Origin: Fasciola hepatica
Lineage: Eukaryota; Platyhelminthes; Trematoda; Plagiorchiida; Fasciolidae
Length of the DNA stretch: 64,000 nt
Direction of reading: 5' to 3'
NCBI GenBank assembly: GCA_948099385.1
Contig: CANUEZ040000028.1
Span: 2,294,001 to 2,358,000 of the forward strand
Both the position numbers and the translations under genes were made by a program. Every line of letters starts with the position of its first letter. The first letter of the stretch is position 1. The notes under the pieces were generated by a model, which did not search any database, was not told the DNA's origin, and saw nothing but the letters and a program-made list of their open reading frames with translations. This document shows positions 49,423 to 61,500 of this stretch, piece after piece.

Positions 49423-52400
49423 GTACCTAAGTTTACATTTACAAATACGTCTTTCAACTTTCCATATCTGCAGGTTTTTCAAACTCAAGTAGAGGAAGTG
49501 GAGAGGCAACGTCAAGAATTGGCATCTGCTGAAAAACTATTTGATTTACCCATTACCTCGTATCCACAACTTCTTCAAATTCAAACTGAAATGCAAGGCT
49601 TGACCCAGTTGTATGCTGTTTACAGAGCTCAAAAGGTATGATTCCTGTGTATTGTCGAATCTGGTAGTAGAAGTGCGTGGGTAACTACATTAATCTATCA
49701 AGTGATGCGTTCTATACCTTATTCTTGTCTGTTTAGCAAGCGCGAGATGAATGGGCTCAAACGCTATGGAGAGAATTGAACATCCAAAGATTACAAGAAG
49801 GAATCGAAAAACACTTGAAATCCCTCCGACAAATGCCCAAAGCCGTTCGCACGCATCCCATAGGTCGAGCACTTTATGAACATATGAAGGCATTTAAAGA
49901 TTCTTTGCCATTATTCATGGACTTGAGACATGAAGCGCTACGTGAAAGGTAGATTATTCGTAAAACGTTTCCTAACGCATCTCATTATCTGCATGGTGTT
50001 TTGAAGCGAGACGTACTAATGTTTGTATTAGGGAAACTGACGTAGAAATTCACGTCTCGTTGGTTTATTTACTAACATTCGTTTGATACTGTCAGAAACC
50101 TTTCGTTTCGCCCTCCCTTAGCTATTTGATTTTATAAATTACATCGGATTTCCCCTTTTCCAAACCAGCCGGTAAAAAACGGCCTTTTGTGCTAACTGTA
50201 TTATTTTTAACGTGAACATTACTCAGTCGCATCGTGCTTAGTTATTTTATTAGCCAGATAATGAAGTTATTAGACGTAAACTCGATTGCCACAAATTTCT
50301 TCACAGTATGAAACGCTGCCATTTGAGTTCCCATTTTGTGCCTAAAGTTTTAGAAAATCCAAAGCAAACGCATCTTCGTCCCCTCAAATATTTTGCGTTA
50401 AATAGCCGCGAAATACCGTAAAAGAACGAATTTAGAAAATCGTTAAGAAATATGAAGTGCTAACTGAAAGCCTCTACCGTCTATTGGCGTACGTGATACG
50501 CTCAAAGTCATTTCGCTTCTTCTGATCAAGAATGATTAAAAGTACACGATATCTGATCCAACTCATGACAAGCACTAACTCAGCTCTGTCAGTCTCCAAA
50601 CATCATGGGGTTAGAAAAACGCACCATGAAAACAGCTAGGTCACTGATCTTAAGAGACCCATAGATGAATGCATATATCTTCTTTAGCCATAACACCTTT
50701 CTACAGCTCATTCAATAAAGAACACTGAAAAGCATCTGAATAGGCTATTGAATTTTTCAGCGTTCTCTTTCGGTTTGATTGTTGTTTTGTTGTGATCAAA
50801 TGCAAAACTTAAAAATGAGAATGTCGTCATCTTTTAATTCTGTAGACACTGGAGTGAGCTAATGCGCAGAACCGGCCAGTCTTTTGATATAAATCCGGAC
50901 ACGTTCACCCTAGCAAGTGTGTTTGCTATGGAGCTTTATGAGTACCAGAATCAAATATCGGAAATCCTGTCTATTGCTATCAAGGAGATGAGTATTGAAA
51001 AAGTAAGATGATCACTATCATCTATTTATTTTCTGAACGCCTCTCAGTTCTCACCGGTTTTCAACACTTTTACCGTACCCGAAATATTTTCTCATGATTT
51101 TACAAACGTCGCATTCCTAGAATGTGGGAACATTTCTGTCTAACAATGCGATAATTAAAAACAAAAATCATCTTGTACAGATATTTGTGACTTGGAAACG
51201 CATCCCTTTAATCCATGGGGCAAACCTGTTGGCAGTGTTCTCTGTAGGTTTCTTCCAAGTGTGTTCTAAATCGACGGAGTATTTACCAAGATAACTAACA
51301 TTCTTTCATCTTGACAGTTTGGGAATCATAAGGATTCAAATAAGTTGATTCCATCAGAACTTAGATTGAAGTGGAAGCTCAAGATGTTACTCGTAATCAC
51401 CAAGACTACGTTCTATGAATAAAGTCAAATAAAACTTTCTTGTTTTGATCTGTACAGCATCTCTGAAGTGGTTTCACTGACATGTCATAGAAAACTCAAA
51501 GGATCTTCAATAATGCTTTCAGAAATTTTGACAGAAAGAGGACGATGCCTGAAATTGACGGAGCCATACGGTTGAACTTCCTATTCCGTTTGACGGCCAG
51601 AGCGACATTTCTTTGTTTTCACTTACCCCCTCTCCCCCTCTCTACGCTTCAACCGAAAAAGCATCTTGGTCTTTCATTGATATGAAGCAACACAGCGTTC
51701 AGTGCAGCGCGCACCATCCGGTGTACGATCATGATTACAATGTGTAGTTGTAGTGATTTTAAAACTTCTGCACCTGAGGCGGTGGGCATTTGTCCAGGGC
51801 TCAAAGAATCAGAATAAGTAAGATCCTGGTTTTCTGATTGTCCTGATACAACAAGATTGCTTTATGGTTGACCAGTGCATTTTCTACTAATGCAGTCACA
51901 TCTCGCCTCATACATAAACGAATGTGATCCAAATGGAACCAAAACACTGCATACTTGCTATTCTGGTCGGGTATGCTCTTGGTGCGCGTAGTCCCGGGTA
52001 CGTTATAAGTCGATACATACGGCAATCTGGGTAGATTCCAGTTCCACAGTACAGTTCATATTACATTATTATTATTAATATTATTTTTATTATTACTCAT
52101 ATGTTGGTAATTATTTATGAATGGATGCATAAAACGCAAAATTCCTTATATTTTTAGTCCCACTGAAACGTGGATCCCACGAGATTGGGTATTTTAAGTT
52201 GAAAAATTGTACTAATTGTGGAGTTTCAAGATTGCTTGCCTACAGGTCATTTGCAGTGTTCATATTGGCTCAGCTAAATATTTGCGAGCATCTCATATGT
52301 TGAATTCCTAATGAGGAGAACAGCGTTGTAAACAGGTAGTTAGTACTAATTTGTTCTCCAAGATTTATAGAAAGATGGAGAACGGTTCAGTATCCACCAA

Positions 52401-55400
52401 ATGAACCATTCAGTGTCATTTTCCATTTCTTTGTTTCCTTGGACGAGTTCAAAGCAATCTGTTAAGTCGTAACTGTAAGAGACAACATAAGCAATGACAT
52501 ATATATATATATATATATATGATGAACTTAATAAATTATCATTGTCCATATTTCTACAGGGAGTTCGTGAAGTCGAAGAAGCGTGGCAAAATTTGCGATT
52601 CACCATCGTGGATTACTTCAAGGGCGATCATAAACGTGGCTACCTGCTGGGCGGAATTGATGATGTGGTTCAAATGTTAGATGATAACTCCGTGAATCTA
52701 CAGTCCATGGCATCCAGCCGTTTTGTAAAACCATTTCTTCCAACCGTTGAAGCTTGGGAAAAGTGTTTGAGCCAGATTAGTGAAGTTTTGGACATCTGGC
52801 TTGTGGTCCAGCGCAAGTGGATGTATTTGGAGGGAATTTTTGTGGGTGGTGATATTAGGGCTCAGTTACCTGAGGAGGCTGCCCAGTTTGACAAAATCGA
52901 TAAAAGCTTCAGGAAAGTGAGTTTGATCACTAACTAATCATTTTCATCTATCATTAAGTACCATACGCTAAATCCAAGCCATAAATATGCTCAACATTTT
53001 AAAATGAAAGCCTTGTGGCAGTCCTATTGTAATTAGTGCTAGTGCAAAACTCCACTGAATTATTTTCTAGCGCAGTTGTAATATAAAATATAGTCACTCC
53101 GACGGTATATTTGCTTTGAAAATATCCAGATGGTGAAATGGCAGTTAACTCATAGTTTTAGTTTCAGTTTACTCAACCACTAACCTCGCACACCTGTGCT
53201 CTGGTTTCGGTTGCTACCTTCCGGCATCGTCCAGTAAAGGGTGAAAAGAATAGAAGCATAGGGATAAAGATCGAAAAGAAAAATTATCAAGGGGAAATCA
53301 AGAGGACAAGGAAAGAGTCCAAATGCAACTACGCCACTGGCCACGACACCTAGCCATACCATTTTAATGTCTCCAACCATTAGGTAGGCGGATTACGTGA
53401 ACCCCAACGTGGAAGTCTAACACGTCCTACTTGGCCAAGTCCACTGTTCAAGGTTTTCATACCTTTTTGTCATGTCATGGAATGACCACCTCGACCTCCC
53501 TTCCAATCACTGCCTGCCTCAGAGAACAGCATACGCCGAGGAAGTCTATCTATGGGTGGGCATGCGTAACAAATGTTCCAACAACCTTACCCGGTTTAGA
53601 TTCAGTACTTGATCCAGAGACTGACCTCTGGTTCCCAGCACCTTACGCCGAACCTCAGAATTGTTGATACGGTGTTCTCACCATACTCGGGCAGTGTTAC
53701 GGAGACATCGGTGCTCAGACACCGACAATCTTCGCCTGTCTTCTGCTCTCAACAGCAATGTTTCTGAACCGTATAAAAGAACGGACCTAACCGCTGCCTT
53801 GTGCACTCTGCCCTTAACAGACAATCGGATGTCACGCCGACACCACAGATGACGGAGGTTGGCAAAAGCCAAACGCGCCGTTTGTATACGCGATGACACT
53901 TCATAGTATATCTGTCCACCTGGTGAGATGTAACTATCCAGGTAACAAAATTTATCCACTTCAGCTAGAGCTTCCTCTGCCTAGAAGAGGTATTGTGTTG
54001 AGCCAACCCAGTGCAAAACCCATCCCAAACATTGTTGCACTGTTGTTTAGGCTATCTTAGAAGGCTTGAAACTTACCTGGATCTTCATTCAGAAGAACAA
54101 TATCGTCCGGGTATTCCAGGCCAGACAGTTTACTGCCTGAGCAAAAATCAGTGCCAGTGTTCTTACACGGGGACAGGGCTATCTCAAGAATCAATTCAGT
54201 TACAAAATCGAAAAGGAAGAGCAAAAGAGGACAACCCTGACGAACACTACTTTCTGTGGTGAACTCGGATGAAAGAACGCCGTAAGCACGGACTCAACTT
54301 CGGCTGTTTGCATATAGGCATTGGAAAAGAGAAGTGAATTTCTCCGGCACATCCTTCAGAGAGAGGCAGCGCCAGAGAATTGTGTGGTCGACTGAGTCGA
54401 ATGCCGCTTTCAGATCAAGAAAGACACAGATAGTGGGCCTACGGAAGATGTGTCTGTGCTCTAAGGTTTGCTGAAGAGTAAAGATGTGGTCGATACAACA
54501 ACGACCGGGTCTGAAACCGGCTTGATTCTCACGGGTACACGTTTCGCGGACACTGGATAATCGGTGTAGAATAAGACCGGTGAACAGTTTGGATGCGATA
54601 CCTACCAAGCTACTTCCTCGGTGGTTTTCACGAGAGGGTCTGTCACCCTTCTTGTAAATCGGCACAATCACCGATTCACACCATTCCCTGGGAATCTGCT
54701 CACTATTCCAGATTACCCGGAGGAGTTTTGTTAACTCCGAAATCCGAGCTTAGCCTCCATCCTTGTAAAAAGATGGAAACAACTCATCCGATCTAGTGGC
54801 TTTGTATCTTCTCAAGTAAATTTATCTCCCGCATTACCCCCATTTTTGATGGACGATTGATTTCCACCTGCATCGTTTCGCTGACAGATATATTTGAAGT
54901 GGGCCAACTTAATTGCTTCTTAAAGTGCTCCATGTAACTCTCCAGATGACGTCCCTCATAGTAAAATGTGCGGGATCATATTTTAGAAAGGAAATGACAG
55001 ATAATTTTCTATTTGTTTATGTCACACAACCACTTGCGAGTAGTGTGTGGGGTTGATGGTGCTCTGGTTGGCTGACTGCCCTTTGGACTACACCTTTCAC
55101 GCACACATCTCAGGTCATCGGACCAGCCATGCACTCGGAAGCACCTGACTCAAGTTTCGCTCTTGTTAGAGCTCATCAGTGGTGCATATCCTCTGTCACA
55201 CCCAGGGTTTGAACCCGGGACTTCTCACCGAGGGTGGATATACACCTCTGATGAGCTCTAACACGAGCGAAACTCGAGTCAGGTGCTTCCGAGTGCATGA
55301 TGGGTCAGATGGCCTGAGGCTTGTGCGTGAAAGGTGCAATCCAAAGAGCAGTGAACCAAGTAGATAATTCTCGTTGTTCGTTGGGTTAGCAGTGACCCAG

Positions 55401-58400
55401 ACACGAATAACTATGAGAAATCACAGTTGTGATTCATTTGTGGGCTCTTCAATGAAGAGTATCCATTCACACTCCAGACGATTCAAATTAGATTCTGGTG
55501 AACAATTCTCTTTTTATCTGTACCCGCCAAAAGGATTCCATAAACACATGATGTTCCCTGCTTCTTCTCGTAATCACTATATCTTATCTTAAATCCGTCA
55601 ATTTTTAGATAATGAATGAAACTGCTAATTCACCATCGGTGAAAAACAGTTGTCTCGTTCCGGGTCGCAAGGGAGAACTGTTTGCTCTGAGTGAAGGTTT
55701 AGAGCGATGCCAGAAATCGTTGAATAACTATTTGGATTCAAAGAGAAACGCATTCCCGCGATTTTTTTTCATTTCGGATGACGAACTGCTGAGCATTCTC
55801 GGATCCAGTGAATGGGAATGTGTGCAGGATCATATGATAAAGGTAAACTGAATGAGGCTTATTCGGCCGTTTCTCCGTTTACTTTTAACAGTGTAAGTAA
55901 ACCCATCAAGGCCCACCGGGCTATTATGTCTGGTTCATACGCTGCGCACTTCCCCGAATAGATTCCGTTGGTGTAATTTGATTCCTGGGACTGTTGTCGG
56001 CTGGATAATGAGTAAAGATGAGCAGTGCATGACATGGAGTCACTCTATCACGTTCCAAATCGGTGGACTTGGTAATGTAGGGTGCGCTATGTATTGTGGG
56101 TGAGCTCATTCAATAGTCAGAGAAAATGGGAGATTTAGCGGTGTCTCTCAACCAGTGGCGTTGTTGTACTTACACAATTTCTTCATCTACTCCATAATAA
56201 GTTTTTGGGCATGTTTGTGCTCTTCATATCTTGGTTTCCAGCCAGGGTTTTACTTAGAGATTTCAACGAAAACCACCACACGCGGTGCATGGCTACAATT
56301 TGTTCAGACTGATATCAAAGCTGAAACCAATGAACAAAAGTGAGACACTGATCATGCCTTAGGATTGAATTTTGATGAATGAAATGTTGTTCTAGGTACT
56401 TTACTTAAATAGATTCATTGTTTCTGGACTGCTAAGTCAGTGTTGGCTTACTGGGTGAATTTAAATTACTTTCCGTGTACCACCGAATCAGAAGAATCTT
56501 GGATTCAGAAGAGTGAATCTACTCGTCTGCTCAGTTTTACCTAAAGCACATACATTTGATCGGCGGTGGCCATAGGCCATCATGGTGAACTTTGAACCCT
56601 TATGTTCGAACCACCGGTCACTTCCCAAATGACAGCCTCTAATTTGCGGCTATCCCCTTTCTGAAATATTGCACCGTTATTATGTAATGTGAAAGAATTT
56701 AAAGAAAAAGAACGACTGTCAGTTTGTGAGAATAGCATAAATTGGTTTTGTTTTGTGTACTTAATTCAACTTGACCATAGGCTTTCTTTTTCTCACCGTG
56801 ATTTACGAAATAGTCTGGAATATATTTGGACAAAATAAAACTACTATGGTCAATGAAAATAAGTGATAAAATAAGACCAGCGTTGGTGTGAAAAAGGCTC
56901 ACGACTCATCTTTGAGAAAAAGAAAAGGATATTTTGTCCATACCATTTTCACTTCTAATGGAGCCGTTGTCGCTTCAGTTTAAGCCACCAATCGCACGGC
57001 TCTCCGAACACAGATGCGTGATTGGTTCGGCAGCAGTCACTCGTTACCTACCCAGGAAATCCTCCCCCTCCACCTCCCCCCCCCCCCCCCCCGCCATCGT
57101 GACCTATTGCGCATGAGCTGATTTCTCGGCTGATAAGTGCACATATATGTGGAAGTGCTTGCGTGAATAGGGGAGATTCTGTCGACTGATCGCCGCGACA
57201 GTGACGCACAAGAAAAGTACGACCGATTAACTAATGGGTAAATTGCTCACTTTTCCCGGGTAAAACATCGCCGCTGAGTGAACTTCGTCAAGGAATGTCA
57301 AAAGACTATGGACAGGTTTATATGATCAGGCAGATGGCAGCGTTAGTTGACCCACTGTGTCAAAACACCACGATAGTCACCGTTTGGGTGTGTAGCCTAT
57401 CCCTGAACTGAAACTTGATTGCATTCTGCAAACCATAATTACCGGAGAAAAAAGTAATGTCGGTCTATTGGTAAATCACGTACCACAGATTAAAATGAGA
57501 AGTCGACAATGATGGTTGGAATGACAGACAGGAAATTGTTGCTTATTGTCTACTATCACTGCTTGATTCATGGAATGACGATTGTCAGTCACAGAAAGAT
57601 TCTGAAAATATGACTAACTGGTATGGGAACAAACAGAGTTCAGTTTTTGGAGTGACAGATTGCTCATCTAAAGTGATACAGTAACAGCACATTCAAAGGA
57701 CAGTGTTGATGCATCGCTCATTGAGTTGCTGAACTAATGCAAACAAGTTAAACCAATAGAATGGGGCGTGCATGAACAGGGAGTCTATTTTTAGAATCAC
57801 ACGGTGATTCTTCCAAAGTAGTAAACCAGTTGTGGAGCGCTCAAGCATAAGGATGATCGGGCGGAAGAGTACCGGGTGCGCACACCTGATGAGCGACAAT
57901 AACCGCGAAACCGGTCGTGTGCCTCCGGGGGAGTTTTGTCCTGCCATCCACATACAATCCCATACCACTCATATCAAGTTAAACCAAATTTGCTTGCTTT
58001 TCTCATGTGCTACACAGTCAGCCTTCTCAGCCCTTGCTTTCTTTTACGTTGTGGTTATATAGTGATATTTAATGTTGATAATTCAATGACAGTAATATAT
58101 TCTCAAGTAAGTTGATGACATGGTCTGGTGTGGTTCATTTTTTATCCCTTCAACAGATGTTTGACAATATCGCCTCCTTGCGGTTTGCCAAAGACACAAG
58201 CAAACCTGGTACTGTGAATATTGAGGTGACCGCAGTGATTTCCAGTGAAGGTGAAGTGATGGATTTTCGTGGCCCACAGCCAGTGAGAGGAAGTGTTGAA
58301 CAGTGGATGACCACTGTAGAGGCTGAAATGAAACGAACCAATCGACTGATCACAAAAGAAGCAGTCTTCTACTATCGATCCTCAATGTCTAGGTATGTGT

Positions 58401-58466
58401 GTCTCGATTTAAAAAATGCCCTGGGTAGGAAACAAGCTGGACCTCATAATATCAACTACAACCTTG

Positions 58467-58512
<46 letters not shown>

Positions 58513-61500
58513 AGGTTGTATATATATAAGTTTATTTTCAATAGTTGAATGAACTGCCAATATGACATATCGTGAATCGAGCTGATTAGTTTGGCTACGA
58601 TGTGTTCAACAGTTTCTAGCCTAGTCTGGCAGATAGACCTTTGTGAATGTGAAAAATGTGCTCAAAACGTACTACTCATGTTAATCAATAGTCTGTTCGG
58701 GATTTTACCCTTGATTATTTTCTACAACATTATTTTACCAGAGTCGACTGGATGTTCAGTTATCAAGGAATGGTTGTACTGGCCACAAACCAAATCTGGT
58801 GGACATGGGAAATTGAAGATGTTTTTCGCAAAATTTCCGGTGGTCATAAAAATGCTTTGAAAGATTACTCGGAAATGTTGCAGAAACAACTGGATGAAAT
58901 TGTTGTGAAGATACGCAGTCCGTTGAGTAAGAATGATCGGAACAAACTGACGACAGTGCTTACAATCGACGTTCACGCACGTGACATCGTGGCCGAATTT
59001 GTACGGGACAGTGTCATGGATTCGCAAGAATTTGCTTGGGAGTCCCAACTACGGTTTTACTGGCACAAATCAGCTGATGAACTCGTAATTCGACAGTGCA
59101 CAGGTGAATTCTATTATGGCTACGAATATATGGGCCTGAATGGACGTCTTGTGATCACTCCCCTCACGGATCGCATATATCTGACACTGACCCAAGCTTT
59201 ATCAATGTACCTGGGCGGTGCGCCTGCCGGGCCAGCTGGAACGGGGAAAACAGAGACGATCAAAGACTTGGCCAAGGCTTTGGGCCTCCTATGTATGGTT
59301 ACAAACTGTGGTGAAGGAATGGATTACAAAGCCGTAGGCAAGATACTATCCGGCCTTTGTCAGTGTGGTGCATGGGGATGTTTCGATGAATTTAATCGTA
59401 TTGAGGCATCGGTACTTTCTGTCATCTCTACACAACTAAAGGTCATTCAAACAGCGTTGATTAATCAGGCCAAACGGTTCCTGTTTGAAGGTGTGGAAAT
59501 CACATTGAACAGCCGTGTCGGTGTGTTTATCACTATGAATCCAGGTTATGCCGGTCGGACAGAGTTGCCGGAATCAGTCAAAGCGCTTTTTCGGCCTGTT
59601 GTCGTCATCGTCCCGGATCTGCAACAGATCTGTGAAATTATGCTGTTTTCACAGGGGTTCTTGACTGCCAAAATTCTGGCCAAAAAGATGACCACCTTAT
59701 ATAAACTGGCTAGAGAACAACTATCCAAGCAATACCATTATGACTTCGGTCTACGTGCGCTTAAATCGGTGTTGGTTATGGCTGGTGATTTACGAAGAAG
59801 TGCACCACAGTTGTCGGAAGAGATGGTCCTAATGCGAGCTTTGCGCGATATGAATTTGCCCAAATTCATATTTGAAGATGCCCCACTATTTCTGGCACTC
59901 ATTCAAGACCTGTTTCCGGGATTAGACTGTCCAAGAGTAAGATATGAAAACTTCAATGATGCTGTAGAATTGATGCTGGAACGTAAAGGGTACACGCCCA
60001 ATGTCACACAAACTGATAAGGTCGTTCAGCTATATGAGACGATGAAAACACGCCATACCACTATGGTCGTTGGACCCACTGGAGGTGGAAAATCAGTAGT
60101 GATTGAAGCCTTATGTGATGCACAAACTCATCTTGGTTTGACAACGAAATTGTATGTGCTCAATCCAAAGGATCGTAGCGTAGTTGAACTATATGGATTG
60201 TTGGATCCTAATTCCCGAGATTGGACGGATGGACTATTATCTAATATTTTCCGAGAAATCAATAAACCAACAGATAAACAAGTGAGTTCTCACTAAACAT
60301 TTCGAGGATCACATTATCCAATTTAAATTTGATTCATGATAGGAACACAGTGGGCGGGAAACCTGGTAATGAACAGACTAGCTTTATAAAACACGTGAGG
60401 TCCTTAAGTTTTAAAATTTACTTAGTTATTGGGAGAAAAATAAATTCTACTCCCAATTGATATCACTGAGTTTCAGCTTTCGAAATTTGTCATACTCACG
60501 AATGCCTTTGAATGCATGGTATTAATTTCGACACGCGCTAAGTCTTAAAACAGAGATCAAGTTCGGCGGTAGAAGTGGCTCGATCGTTCATTGACAAAAA
60601 CCACTCCTTCTTCTACCCTAATTTACTCTAAGAAGTTTAGTTTCGTGTTGCCTAAAAAATACAATCCTGCGAATAATGAGTTTGATTTCCCCAAAACGGG
60701 GTGTATTTTGTGGATGCCGCAGTAATCCCATAATCTAAAGTGCGGTCGATTTCCAGAAGGATGACCGTGATTCTGTTTTATTGTGCGAATTGTTCGTTTA
60801 ATAACTGGTTGCTTTTAAAAGAAGAGGGGATTGCTTACATAAACATGCTTCTAAGCAAAGGGAATCAAAAGCACCATTCAAACTAACAGAATTATTTTGT
60901 TTGCCTCTTTTTGAATCGCAGGAACGACGGTACATATTGTTTGACGGTGATGTGGATGCTCTCTGGGTAGAGAATATGAACTCCGTCATGGATGACAACC
61001 GCCTACTTACCTTGGCAAATGGTGAACGTATTCGTCTGCAGGCGCATTGTTCCCTATTGTTTGAGGTGGGCGATTTGCAGTATGCCTCACCTGCTACTGT
61101 ATCGCGATGTGGTATGGTCTTCGTGGATCCAAAATATCTCGGTTATGAACCATATTGGCAAAGGTGGGTCAAATTCCGTCACACAAAATATGAGCGGGAC
61201 ATTCTCGGCGAACTGTTTACAAAATACTTACTGCCCCTGATCGATCGAATAGTCAACGGCGTGATGGATGGTAAACAAGTGGAACGTCTTCGTCGCGTTG
61301 TTCATCTCACTGATATGAATCTACTGATACAATTTTGTTATCTTCTGGAGTGTCTGTTACATGTTACAGAAGATACTTCCTTTGCTCATATAGAAGCGAC
61401 ATTCTTGTTCTGCTTGTACTTCTCCGTGGGTGGAACGTTGGTTGAGGAGGAACGCGAGAAATTCGATAATTACGTGAAATACCTGAGCAGCTTACCAGAA

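Larger units (their letters stand above)
55070..55357. mobile_element. Head-to-head inverted pair of hammerhead-bearing elements
   Basis: The reverse complement of 55070-55191 aligns without gaps to 55236-55357, about 105 of 122 bases by eye. Each arm starts with ggatat and a hammerhead, followed by the shared flank cttccgagtgcatg and 'gtgcgtgaaaggtg'. The 44-bp spacer holds ggtttgaacccggga, which fits a pol III B-box on either strand. This suggests a tRNA-like or SINE origin. No A-box is evident. Confidence 0.75.
52917..55608. other. DNAH10 intron 18 (2.7 kb)
   Basis: It contains an RTE-like copy on the - strand (53174-54955) and the inverted pair of hammerhead elements (55070-55357). Nothing else is recognised. 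Confidence 0.6.
55843..58156. other. DNAH10 intron 19 (2.3 kb)
   Basis: It contains a 17-C run at 57076-57092 and the hammerhead element copy 2 (about 57740-57975). Nothing else is recognised. Confidence 0.55.

Noticed and set aside
55609..55850. Independent small gene starting at ATG 55612
   Set aside because: The ATG is internal to DNAH10 exon 19; an acceptor precedes it and homology continues across the junction.
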